Shown here: one piece after another, positions 24,471 to 32,109 of the stretch | Position numbering within the stretch: position 1 is the stretch's first letter | Layout of the letters: every line of letters starts with the position of its first letter | Assembly (NCBI GenBank): GCA_046297495.1 | Contig: JBKBIP010000023.1 | Coordinates: 1-64,000, forward strand | Direction of reading: 5' to 3' | From: JBKBIP01 sp046297495 | Lineage (GTDB): Bacteria; Planctomycetota; Planctomycetia; Gemmatales; Gemmataceae | DNA length: 64,000 nucleotides | Position numbers and translations under genes: made by a program | Notes under the pieces: model-generated | Database searches by the model: none | What the model saw: the letters and a program-made list of their open reading frames with translations, nothing else | Told to the model about the DNA's origin: nothing

Positions 24471-24501
24471 GAAAAACCCGCGCTGGGGGACAGCGCGGGT
24501 T
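24471..24501 (-). terminator. intrinsic terminator
   Basis: The minus strand folds AACCCGCGCTG with CAGCGCGGGTT (11 bp, 5-nt loop) followed directly by TTTTTC, a strong Rho-independent terminator. No normal-sized gene precedes it on this strand for about 4 kb, so it must end a short RNA. Confidence 0.85.
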
Positions 24502-24770
24502 CGGGGAAGGAGGTCATTTTCCCAACACACGAAACCAAGGCCAAGTGGGGGTCGGCCAAGTAATCATTGGTAAATCCCGGGCCGGGGGTCGGTCCGGCCC
24601 GGGGTGAATCGGGAGCCTACCGCGGGAAAAGGATCGGCTCACCGGGTTGCGCTCGGGGGAAGAGGTTGGCGTTCGCCGAGTCCGCAAGAGACTATTTATC
24701 GTCACCTTGCGGACCCGGTGTCGCGCCGTGCCCGGCTCGGAGGGGCTTGCCGAGCCTCTTCTGTTCCAGC
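24471..24770 (-). ncRNA. structured RNA candidate ending in terminator
   Basis: About 300 nt with no normal gene but dense inverted repeats: a 7-bp stem at 24734-24740/24750-24756, a 9-bp stem at 24680-24688/24706-24714 extended by GAC/GTC in its loop, and a perfect 10-bp stem at 24576-24585/24594-24603. The intrinsic terminator at 24471-24501 follows. A tiny frame at 24514-24567 would give MITWPTPTWPWFRVLGK, four Trp in 17 residues, ending 13 nt before the terminator. That layout resembles a leader-peptide attenuator, but it has no Shine-Dalgarno. I could not match it to tmRNA, 6S, RNase P or SRP RNA. The 5' end is a guess. Confidence 0.45.
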
Positions 24771-25244
24771 CCCGACTTCTCTCGTGATGCCCGTTCGTGA
24801 ATGGCTGTTGTTAATGCACGCCTCGTGCCAAGCGCCGTCTATTCTTTTGTCGGTTTTTTTAAGCTGTTGCTTGATAAAGACTTGAAAATCTCCAACTCCT
24901 CGTGGCCGTTGGCCAGCGAGGGGAAAACTTCATGCAATTCTTACAATCCGCGCGTTTCTGGTTCCTTCCTTACAAAATCCTGGCCCCTGGGGCCGGTAAA
25001 AACTTCAAGCACGGTCTCGCTTAATTTCACACGTCGATTCACTTTAGCGCCCCGAAATAGTGATTGGGTGATATTTTAACTTCCCTCTTTGCTCTTTTTG
25101 GCACGATGTCTTTTCGGTAAGCTGGGGGGACTGTCCGTGGATCGGTTGAGCTTGTCACAGCAGGCGGCTGGGGCAGAGCGCGGCGACTCCCCGGCCATCC
25201 CAGACGTTCGCGGACCATCTCAATCCGAGCGCGAACCGATGAAT

Positions 25245-25253
25245 TGGTATAAT
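25245..25253 (+). promoter_or_regulatory. extended -10 promoter
   Basis: TGGTATAAT is a perfect extended -10, ending 41 nt before the ATG of the ornithine cyclodeaminase-family gene. No -35 consensus is visible, as is typical of extended -10 promoters. Confidence 0.6.
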
Positions 25254-25294
25254 CCTTCGATGGGTGTTTCCCTGATCTCGTTGCTGGAGTAACC

Positions 25295-26251
25295 ATGCCG
25301 GTGTTGCTGTTATCGGAACAGGACGTGCGCCAGGTATTGACGATGGACATGGCCTTGACGGCGGTCGAGGAGGGGCTGCGCAAGATGGCCCTGGACGAAG
25401 TGGACAACATCCCGCGTCAGCGGGCACAAACTGATCACATGATGCTGCACATCATGGCGGCGGCGGCCAAGACGTTGGGAGTCGCTGGTTACAAAGCCTA
25501 TGCCACGACGCGCCAGGGGGCCAATTTTCACTTGGCTCTCTTCGATGGCAAGACGGGGGAGCTGTTGTCACTGATGCAAGCCGATTATCTCGGCCAGGTT
25601 CGCACCGGCGCCGCCAGCGGCGTAGCCACGCAGTACATGGCTCGGCCAGACGCCACGGAGGTGGGCTTGTTTGGCAGCGGCCGGCAAGCGCGCACGCAGA
25701 TTCAGGCGGTGTGCCGGGTACGGCGCATCCGCCGCGTGCAAGTTTATAGCCCCAACGCCGAGCATCGCCAACGCTTCGCTGCGGAGATGAGTGAAGTATG
25801 CCAAACGGAGGTCGTGCCGGTGCCGCGCCCGGAGCTGGCCGCCGAGGACAAGGACATCGTCATCACCGCCACCAGCAGCCGCGAGCCGGTCCTGTCCGGT
25901 CACTGGATCGCCGAAGGGACGCATATGAATGTCATCGGTTCGAACTTCTTGGCCAAGGCGGAGATCGATTCCGTGGCCGTGCGCCGCTGCGATTCGATTG
26001 TCGTCGATAGCAAGGACCAAGCCCGCTTGGAAGCCGGCGATTTCGTGCAAGCGCTGGAGGAAGGTTCGATTCATTGGTCTGACATTCACGAGCTGGGCCA
26101 GGTGATCGTCGGTCGATTCACGGGCCGCGCCCACCCGCCGGATGTGACTTTGTTCAAATCGTTGGGCATCGCCCTGGAAGACGTGGCCATCGCCATCAAG
26201 GTGTACGAAGCCGCCCGCGCCGCCGGCTTGGGGCAAGAGCTTGATTGGTGA
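25295..26251 (+). CDS. ornithine cyclodeaminase/mu-crystallin family protein
   Basis: A 318-residue NAD(P)-dependent enzyme. GGAGTAACC precedes the ATG. The Rossmann motif is GLFGSGRQARTQIQAV (about 125-140), preceded by the substrate-site segment VAGYKAYATTRQGANFH and LMQADYLGQVRTGAASGVAT. VITATSSREPVLSGHWI and HMNVIGSNFLAKAEID follow. This family includes ornithine cyclodeaminase (ornithine to proline plus ammonia), alanine dehydrogenase, and ketimine or other imine reductases, so the substrate cannot be fixed by sequence alone. Two further arginine/ornithine-type genes lie on the opposite strand at 28.3-30.5 kb, which makes an amino-acid role attractive. It is ended by a hairpin at 26260-26280. 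Confidence 0.85.
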   Translation: MPVLLLSEQDVRQVLTMDMALTAVEEGLRKMALDEVDNIPRQRAQTDHMMLHIMAAAAKTLGVAGYKAYATTRQGANFHLALFDGKTGELLSLMQADYLGQVRTGAASGVATQYMARPDATEVGLFGSGRQARTQIQAVCRVRRIRRVQVYSPNAEHRQRFAAEMSEVCQTEVVPVPRPELAAEDKDIVITATSSREPVLSGHWIAEGTHMNVIGSNFLAKAEIDSVAVRRCDSIVVDSKDQARLEAGDFVQALEEGSIHWSDIHELGQVIVGRFTGRAHPPDVTLFKSLGIALEDVAIAIKVYEAARAAGLGQELDW

Positions 26252-26259
26252 ACCACAAA

Positions 26260-26280
26260 CCAGGGGCTGGACGCCCCTGG
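26260..26280. terminator. hairpin between convergent genes
   Basis: CCAGGGGC (26260-26267) pairs with GCCCCTGG (26273-26280). It lies 8 nt after the plus-strand stop and 43 nt from the end of the convergent minus-strand gene, so it may serve both. Confidence 0.55.
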
Positions 26281-26322
26281 CTATGAGTTGTCTCCCCTTT
26301 GGGGGGCTTTGAGAACCGGCTC

Positions 26323-27567
26323 TTACTCCTTCGGTTCGGCTTTCGCATCCGGCGCCAGGTCGGCGATGCGGATGTTGCGGAAGCTCAAATCGGTGGTGGG
26401 GTCGTGTCCCTGGAAGCTGATCGGACCTTTCTTCAGATAACAGCCTTGCCGGGCGTTGTCGGCCAGGGGGCGATGGTCGGTCCAGTCCACCACTGGCACG
26501 CCGTTGACCCAGGTGGCAAAGTGCCGACCTTGGGCCACCACCGTGAGCGTGAACCATTCCCCATCCTGGGCCACGGCGCGGCGAGCGGGCATCCGGCGAT
26601 AGATGGCCCCCGTGCCGTAGTCCACCGCCGGGGATTTGATCACTTGCTTGTCTTTCAACTCGTGCGTCTTGGGGTCATACACTTCTATCGTGTACGCTTG
26701 CGTGGGTTCCGGCGTGAACTGATTGCGAATTTGTGCTTCGTAGCCTTGCTGATACTGGTCGGGCAAACAACGGAAGAAGACGCCGCTGTTGAGGTGCTGG
26801 CCATTGCTGATGCACTCCAATTGCAGCACGAAGTCGGCCCACTGTCCCTCGCTTTGCAGGTCGCCGGGACCATTCTTGACGTTGAGGGCGCCATCCGGCG
26901 TCACCGTGAACTGGGATTTACGATTCGGAAACACCTTCCAGCCGCTCAGGTCCTTGCCATTGAACAACGGCTGGGTGTTCAAGGGGCGCAGCTTGATGTT
27001 GCGGAAGATGATGCCGTTGCCGCTCAAGGCGATATGTCCCCCCTTGGGTTTCGGTAATTCGGCGGGCTTGTCCGCCCCATCACTGGCGACTTTCGAGGCA
27101 ACGAAGCCGAACGTCGTGTTCGTCGATCGGGGGCGATTGATGTTGGGATAAGGGACTGGTTTATTGCCCCGAACGGTGATGTGGAATTCCCACCAATCGT
27201 TGGAGTAATGGGGAATCTCCAAGATGTCCGCCTCCTTGCTCACCTGCCCTTGGGCGTCGCAGCGAATCCGCAATTTGGGGTCGGTGTCGGACTTGCGCCG
27301 ATACTCAAAGGTCAGCTCGTAGTCAGCAAACGCCGTCGTCGTCACCAACAGTCCCTCCTTGCCGGCCTGCGGGGCGAGCATCCCCTGGAAGACCGTCCAT
27401 TGGGAGTCATTGGGGGCGGTCCAGCCGAACGTCGATTCGCCGTCGAACAGCAGAATCCAGCCCTCGGCGATCTCGTGTGGTGTCAGCTGGTTGTACTTGT
27501 CAGCGGCGGCCTGGACCGGCAGCGCGATCAGGCTCAGCAGCAACACGGACGGCAAGCGTCGCAACAT
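26323..27567 (-). CDS. secreted protein with two DUF1080 domains
   Basis: 414 residues. AAGGAGA precedes the ATG, and a signal peptide ends near VQAAA. Two copies of the DUF1080 (3-keto-disaccharide hydrolase, concanavalin-like) fold follow. The first opens with GWILLFDGESTFGWTAPNDSQW (written here only to about 20 residues: GWILLFDGESTFGW), and the second with PLFNGKDLSGWKVFPNRKSQ. The second has the full set of family strands: SGVFFRCLPDQYQQGYEAQI, GAIYRRMPARRAV, GEWFTLTVVAQG, TWVNGVPVVDW and GPISFQGHDP. The first is less complete. Members of this family are carbohydrate-binding or sugar-cleaving proteins outside the cytoplasm and are heavily expanded in planctomycetes. The start overlaps the end of the upstream gene by 34 nt. 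Confidence 0.85.
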   Translation of the reverse strand: MLRRLPSVLLLSLIALPVQAAADKYNQLTPHEIAEGWILLFDGESTFGWTAPNDSQWTVFQGMLAPQAGKEGLLVTTTAFADYELTFEYRRKSDTDPKLRIRCDAQGQVSKEADILEIPHYSNDWWEFHITVRGNKPVPYPNINRPRSTNTTFGFVASKVASDGADKPAELPKPKGGHIALSGNGIIFRNIKLRPLNTQPLFNGKDLSGWKVFPNRKSQFTVTPDGALNVKNGPGDLQSEGQWADFVLQLECISNGQHLNSGVFFRCLPDQYQQGYEAQIRNQFTPEPTQAYTIEVYDPKTHELKDKQVIKSPAVDYGTGAIYRRMPARRAVAQDGEWFTLTVVAQGRHFATWVNGVPVVDWTDHRPLADNARQGCYLKKGPISFQGHDPTTDLSFRNIRIADLAPDAKAEPKE

Positions 27568-28280
27568 GGCAATATCTCCTTGGCTGAGGACGCGAACTGG
27601 ATCGTGGTTCCATCTTGGCCCGGATTGAACGGGGATGCAAGAGGATAGGTCCGATTCCTGGGGCCATCCAGAAGGGATAATCCGGGTATAGGCAACGGGC
27701 GGTCGCTAGGGCGCAGCGGATCATGGATTTGAAAACCGCTCAGCCGCCATTGCTGGTCGGCGTCCAGGACGAACTGGGCTACGCACAGACGAACAGGCAA
27801 CTCATAGACGCGAGGGCCTTGCACATGCACCAGGAAGCGCACCGTGGCTTGGCGCGATGGCGGCAATGTGCCAGCGGGATTTTCCTCGGCATTGACTTCC
27901 AGTTGCGAAAACTCCAGAGCGCTGAAATCCCATACGTCCATGCTGGTGATGCCGGACAGGTAGGACGCTGTTAGCCGCCGGAGTGTCTCTTTGTTGCCCT
28001 TGCCGATCCGAAATCGGTCGGAAACATGGGTCATGACGCCGTCGAGATCGTTTCCTTCCACGGCGGCAGCCATCGCGCGCACCTTGCGGACAATCTGTTG
28101 GCGGTCGCTTTCCACCAAGCCATCGAGCAGCGCCAGCACCAGTGCCAGCCCGCCGACCACCGCCAAGCCGATGACATATCGGCGATCCTGAAAACGATAG
28201 ACCAGCACCGCCAAGATAATCCCCGCAATGGCCAGCAGCACGTACCAGACACCGGCATTGTCGATGAGCCAGTTCAACAT
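27534..28280 (-). CDS. membrane protein with NTF2-like domain, unknown function
   Basis: 248 residues. Two transmembrane helices (VWYVLLAIAGIILAVLVY at about 11-28 and YVIGLAVVGGLALVLALL at about 35-52) are followed by a soluble domain that looks like an NTF2/SnoaL fold (about 60-200: VEGNDLDGVMTHVSDRFRIG to WRLSGFQIHD). I do not recognise a named family. The last ~45 residues, ending AKEILPCCDACRPCCC, are Cys-rich and overlap the start of the DUF1080 gene by 34 nt in another frame. The tail may therefore be a chance extension after loss of an earlier stop. GGGGGA lies upstream of the ATG. Confidence 0.6.
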   Translation of the reverse strand: MLNWLIDNAGVWYVLLAIAGIILAVLVYRFQDRRYVIGLAVVGGLALVLALLDGLVESDRQQIVRKVRAMAAAVEGNDLDGVMTHVSDRFRIGKGNKETLRRLTASYLSGITSMDVWDFSALEFSQLEVNAEENPAGTLPPSRQATVRFLVHVQGPRVYELPVRLCVAQFVLDADQQWRLSGFQIHDPLRPSDRPLPIPGLSLLDGPRNRTYPLASPFNPGQDGTTIQFASSAKEILPCCDACRPCCC

Positions 28281-28301
28281 GACGGATCGATTCCCCCTGA
28301 A

Positions 28302-29123
28302 TTAATCCCACACCGCCGCTTCCTCGCCGTCGAGGCGTAGCGTCAGACATTTGGCGCTGCCGCCGGCTTTGAGAAACTCATCCAGCTCAATGGCGATGGA
28401 TGGATAACCCCAGGCGCGCAGGTCTTCGGCCAAGCGGTCGCAGCCGGTGTTGTGAATGACGGTCCGGCCCACGACCACGGCATTGCAACCGAAGCGCAAG
28501 GCTTCCGCTTCGCACACCGGCAACAAGCGGGGAATGTGCGACTGTAACACTTTTCTGCCATAGTCATCAAAGGCGGCGGGAAAGTAAATGGCCGCGCCGG
28601 GAGCTAGCGGGCAGAAACAGGTGTCCAAGTGATAAAAGCGCGGATCGACCAATTCCACCGGCAAGACCTGTCTGCCGATGGCTTGCGCTAGATACTGATG
28701 GCCGCGCACGTCGCTACGGATGCGGTAGCCGGCGAACAACGTCGTCCCGCAGAACAGAGCGTCGCCGGCCCCTTCAAAATAGAAACTTTCCGGCAAGTGT
28801 TCGACCTTGAAATCATGCGCGGCGAACCAGGCATCGAAGAACGGCGATTCGCGCGCGCGAACCTCATGGCGGAAGCGGGAGCTAAAGAACCGCCGACCAA
28901 AGATCAGCCCGGCGTTGGCGGTGAACACCATGTCGGGCAAGCCCGGTTGTGGCGTCAATAGCTCGACACACACGCCCAGTCGGCCGAGTGTCTCATACAG
29001 GGCGCGCCATTGCTGATGGGCGCGCTCGGCCACGCTGCCGCGCGATCGGCTCATCCACGGATTGATCTCATATTCAATCCCATAATAGTCGGGGGGACAC
29101 ATCAAGATGCGGGGCTGGCGCAT
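28302..29123 (-). CDS. amidinotransferase-superfamily arginine dihydrolase-like protein
   Basis: A 273-residue pentein-fold enzyme (arginine deiminase / DDAH / amidinotransferase superfamily). AAAGGAG precedes the ATG. Conserved positions: NPWMS near the start, FTANAGLIFG with Asn70, YFEGAGDALF with Glu117 and Asp121, FYHLDTCFCPL with His165, and the catalytic Cys259 in GGSAKCLTLRL. Length and motif order fit the N-terminal domain of cyanobacterial ArgZ/AgrE, which converts arginine to ornithine, ammonia and CO2. The gene upstream on the same strand equals the C-terminal domain of that fusion. The arginine assignment is inferred from this pairing; a dimethylarginine or other guanidine substrate is possible. 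Confidence 0.78.
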   Translation of the reverse strand: MRQPRILMCPPDYYGIEYEINPWMSRSRGSVAERAHQQWRALYETLGRLGVCVELLTPQPGLPDMVFTANAGLIFGRRFFSSRFRHEVRARESPFFDAWFAAHDFKVEHLPESFYFEGAGDALFCGTTLFAGYRIRSDVRGHQYLAQAIGRQVLPVELVDPRFYHLDTCFCPLAPGAAIYFPAAFDDYGRKVLQSHIPRLLPVCEAEALRFGCNAVVVGRTVIHNTGCDRLAEDLRAWGYPSIAIELDEFLKAGGSAKCLTLRLDGEEAAVWD

Positions 29124-29183
29124 ACGGAAAACTCCTTTGGTGCTCGCTTGTGGCGTGCACGCGAAACCCTGAAGGCGCCGTCC

Positions 29184-30506
29184 TCACTCCACCGGCGTCA
29201 CGGACTTCTCCAACTCACTCACCAACGCCCGCAGGAACGGTTCGGCATCAGTGACGATGCCGACAGTTTGAGCGCTGCCGCGGTCGGCTAGTTTGACGAC
29301 GGTGGCGGGGTTGATGTCTACGCAGGCCACGCGTACCCAGGCGGGGAGCAGGTTGCCGGTGGCGATGGCGTGCAACATGGTGCCGATCATCAGCGCGAAG
29401 CCGACCCCCTTGATGTGTTCGCGCATGCGCTGTTGGGCCTGCAAGATGTCGGTGATCACCTCCGGCAAGGGGCCGTCATCGCGGATGCTGCCGGCCAACA
29501 CGTAGGGGATATGGTGCTTGACGCATTCATACATGATGCCACGGCGCAAGACCCCTTGGGCCACGGCGGCTTCGATCCCGCCCAGCCGGCGGATGGTGTT
29601 GATGGCGCGCAAGTGATGCTCGTGCCCTTCCTCGGCGGGCAAGCCGCGCTCCAGCGACACTCCCAAGCTGGTGCCGTAAAATGCCTGCTCGATGTCATGC
29701 GTGGCCAAGGCGTTGCCGGCGAACAGGACGTGCAGATAGCCGTTGCGGATCAGCCAGCAGATGTGCTCGACGCCGCCGGTATGGACCACGGCCGGCCCCA
29801 AGACGGCGAGGATTTTCTGCCCCTCCGTCTTGGCGCGGCGCATGGCGGCGGCGATCTCGCGCACCGTCACCCCCTTGGGTTTCTCGCTCGACACCGGGCT
29901 GGCCATGAACTCGAACAGGTTGCGGCGGGCGGCCATTGCCATCGGCATGACCCGCAAACCTTGCTTGCCCACCACGATGAGGTCTCCCGTCCGCACGGCT
30001 GTCATCGGCAGACAACGCGCCACGCGCCGCCGCGGATCGACCAGGATGCCGCAATCCATCTCCTGATCTTGGACCTCGATCCATTCCCCCTGAAGCCGAA
30101 TCTGAGTGCGTTGGTTGGTGGTGCTGTAGAACCCTTCGGGAAACGCGCCGTCGCAGTCGGCGGCCACGAGTTGACAATCCTGAGCCTTGACCGGCACCGC
30201 CCCATGATCGTGGATGGCATCGAGGATTTCCCGCAAGGCTTCGGGAGTTTGGCCGCGCACTTCGATCCAGGCCCAGCTGGGGTCCGCCTGACGCTGGCCA
30301 ACGTGAATTTCCTTCAGCTCATACGAGCCGCCGTGCGTGAGAATCTCATCGAGCACTTTGGGCAACAGCAAGGAATCGATGATGTGCCCGCGCAACTCGA
30401 CCTCTTCCACGAAGGGGAAGTCAGCGGTGGCGGGTGGTGCGTTCGTCAGCCGCTGGCCCCCATCCGAGATCCCCCCCGGTGAAGCCGTATAATGCTTGGT
30501 GGACAT
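29184..30506 (-). CDS. LOR/SDH-type (TIGR00300) protein, probable ornithine cyclodeaminase
   Basis: A 440-residue protein. A strong Shine-Dalgarno (AAGGAGG) precedes the ATG. After a ~27-residue flexible start comes the LOR/SDH N-terminal domain (FVEEVELRGHIIDSLLLPKV; GGSYELKEIHVGQRQADPSW). A nucleotide-binding domain follows with VLGPAVVHTGGVEHICWLIR, FAGNALATHDIEQAFYGTSLG, GHEHHLRAINTIRRLGGIEA and PYVLAGSIRDDGPLPEV. This is the archaeal-type ornithine cyclodeaminase family (ornithine to proline), also found as the C-terminal part of cyanobacterial AgrE. The next gene, 60 nt downstream, encodes the arginine dihydrolase-like partner, so together they could convert arginine to proline. Confidence 0.82.
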   Translation of the reverse strand: MSTKHYTASPGGISDGGQRLTNAPPATADFPFVEEVELRGHIIDSLLLPKVLDEILTHGGSYELKEIHVGQRQADPSWAWIEVRGQTPEALREILDAIHDHGAVPVKAQDCQLVAADCDGAFPEGFYSTTNQRTQIRLQGEWIEVQDQEMDCGILVDPRRRVARCLPMTAVRTGDLIVVGKQGLRVMPMAMAARRNLFEFMASPVSSEKPKGVTVREIAAAMRRAKTEGQKILAVLGPAVVHTGGVEHICWLIRNGYLHVLFAGNALATHDIEQAFYGTSLGVSLERGLPAEEGHEHHLRAINTIRRLGGIEAAVAQGVLRRGIMYECVKHHIPYVLAGSIRDDGPLPEVITDILQAQQRMREHIKGVGFALMIGTMLHAIATGNLLPAWVRVACVDINPATVVKLADRGSAQTVGIVTDAEPFLRALVSELEKSVTPVE

Positions 30507-30676
30507 GATGGTTCCTCCTTGGAAAGCCTCAACAAAGAGCGGGACGACGCCGACAGCGCGGCTTTCCCCCGCCTTCCTGCATTGTACACACTTCGCAAAC
30601 GCTACGACTGGCTTCCTGGGACAGGATACTCGTGCTGGGGGCGTGAATTACCATCCAGCGTCTTGTCCACGATTCC

Positions 30677-30682
30677 TATAAT
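30677..30682 (+). promoter_or_regulatory. TATAAT -10 box
   Basis: A perfect TATAAT lies 37 nt before the ATG of the small protein gene. No -35 match is seen. Confidence 0.45.
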
Positions 30683-30719
30683 GAGCAACGGAATGACGGC
30701 TTCCGGGGAGGATGAAATC

Positions 30720-30968
30720 ATGTCGATATTCTGGGAAAACTTCAACTCCAATGGCAAGGCCCGCCAACAAGCCATCGGCGATCTGCGCGAGTCGCTGGCC
30801 GAGATCTGCGAGGGATTCGCCTTGCACCATGCGCTGCCGCGCTGGCAACGCCGGCAAGTGTTGCTGACCGAGTTGAAAAAACTGGCCGATTACTATCGCC
30901 AATCCACCGTCTGGGAAGAGTTGAAGAAAGAAGAAAAACAGCAAGAAAGGATGAGGGATGAAGGATGA
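30720..30968 (+). CDS. small conserved-looking protein, 82 residues
   Basis: An 82-residue, highly charged, helical protein without signal or membrane segment (MSIFWENFNSNGKARQQAIG to RMRDEG). GGGGAGG lies about 9 nt upstream and a TATAAT box is 37 nt upstream, so it looks expressed. The C-terminal ~20 residues (KKEEKQQERMRDEG) are almost all charged and probably extended. I do not recognise the family and see no enzymatic motif. The intramembrane protease gene starts 133 nt downstream on the same strand and may be co-transcribed. A role as a small regulator or adaptor is possible but not supported by sequence. Confidence 0.6.
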   Translation: MSIFWENFNSNGKARQQAIGDLRESLAEICEGFALHHALPRWQRRQVLLTELKKLADYYRQSTVWEELKKEEKQQERMRDEG

Positions 30969-31101
30969 ACGATAAATGCCGAACGATGAAAACAGGGACA
31001 AGCCAAGGGAATTATTACATAATGGAGGGAGACAGCGCTTCGCGGAAGCGTCGGCTCCATTCACCCAGGTTGCCAGGTTCCCCCTGGAAGAGAGCGAATT
31101 C

Positions 31102-32031
31102 ATGCTAAGCGGTTCGCTGCGGATTTTTCGCGTGGCGGGGATTGACGTGTACCTGCACTGGTCCTGGCTCATCGTGGCTTTCCTGCTGCCAGAAATCCAT
31201 AATCAACTCGGCAAGCAAACCACCATGGCTTGGACGGCGCTGGAATTTCTCAGCTTGTTCGGCATCGTGCTGTTGCATGAGTTTGGCCATGCGCTGGCGT
31301 GCCGCTCGGTGGGGGGGCGGGCGGATCAGATCATGCTCTGGCCGTTGGGCGGGGTGGCCTTCGTGCAGCCGCCGCCACGACCGGGGGCTTGGTTGTGGAG
31401 CATCGCCGCTGGCCCGCTGGTGAATCTGGCGCTGGTACCCGTCTTGTTTGGCCTGGTCGTGATGGCCGAACAAGCCGGTTGGCCCGAAACCTTGCCCCAG
31501 GTGTATCAATATCTGTTCATCATGGCTCTCGTCAATTTGGGCTTGTTCATCTTCAATATCATTCCCATTTACCCCCTGGACGGCGGCCAAATCTTGCACG
31601 CTCTGCTTTGGTTTGTCATTGGCCGCGTGCGTAGCTTGCAAATCGTTAGCGTGATGGGCTTGGTGATCAGCGGCGCCGCGTTGCTGGCCTGCGCCCTGAT
31701 TCAGCAATGGTGGCTGGTGCTGGTCGCGGCTTTCATGGCCTGGCAATCTTGGGTTGGCTGGAAACGGGCGTCGGTCCTCGGCAAGCTGGCAGCCGCGGAA
31801 CGTCATCCTGGCTTTGCCTGTCCCGCCTGTGGCGAAGCGCCGCCGCGCGGCGATTTCTGGAACTGCACCCAGTGCGGTCAAATGTTCGATCCCTATGATC
31901 GCAACGCCACTTGCCCGCGCTGCGGCACGCAGTATGACGAGATGATCTGCCTACTGTGCGGCCAACGCAGTGACTTCGACGACTGGAGCGCCCAACCCGT
32001 CCCCGTCGCCGAGGGAAGCGCGGAGCGTTAG
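31102..32031 (+). CDS. site-2 protease family metalloprotease with zinc-ribbon tail
   Basis: 309 residues. The start at 31102 is preferred (GGAAGAGAG upstream; LSGSLRIFRVAGIDVYLHWS is the normal family N-terminus); an ATG at 30976 would add 42 polar residues. It is an intramembrane zinc protease of the SpoIVFB-like branch. The metal site HEFGH (about residues 57-61) is in the second helix, with the third ligand in the PIYPLDGGQIL motif. About five to six transmembrane helices reach residue ~225. The cytoplasmic tail carries four CxxC pairs (CPAC, CTQC, CPRC, CLLC), a zinc-ribbon arrangement not found in SpoIVFB itself, where a CBS domain is usual. The target is unknown. Confidence 0.87.
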   Translation: MLSGSLRIFRVAGIDVYLHWSWLIVAFLLPEIHNQLGKQTTMAWTALEFLSLFGIVLLHEFGHALACRSVGGRADQIMLWPLGGVAFVQPPPRPGAWLWSIAAGPLVNLALVPVLFGLVVMAEQAGWPETLPQVYQYLFIMALVNLGLFIFNIIPIYPLDGGQILHALLWFVIGRVRSLQIVSVMGLVISGAALLACALIQQWWLVLVAAFMAWQSWVGWKRASVLGKLAAAERHPGFACPACGEAPPRGDFWNCTQCGQMFDPYDRNATCPRCGTQYDEMICLLCGQRSDFDDWSAQPVPVAEGSAER

Positions 32032-32109
32032 GCCGCGCAACGGCGACGACGTTCCCTATCTCCCGTTGACTGAACGCGCCAGCGCCGGTGATTGAATGAC
32101 ATAGATAAA

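Larger units (their letters stand above)
24305..25294. other. 990-nt region without a normal-sized gene
   Basis: 24305-24470 holds the region upstream of the small peptide. 24471-24770 is the structured RNA candidate. 24771-25240 is lower in GC, has several T- and A-runs and no coding signal that I trust. The extended -10 box at 25245-25253 drives the following plus-strand gene. The lower GC between about 24830 and 25090 is distinct from the flanks. Confidence 0.5.

Noticed and set aside
24514..24567. 17-codon Trp-rich frame as a separate gene
   Set aside because: It has no Shine-Dalgarno, and Trp codons arise easily from the TTGGCC repeats there. It is kept only as part of the RNA/attenuator candidate.
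29370..30482. Long plus-strand open frame opposite the LOR/SDH gene
   Set aside because: It is a mirror of a conserved enzyme gene with a strong ribosome site on the other strand.
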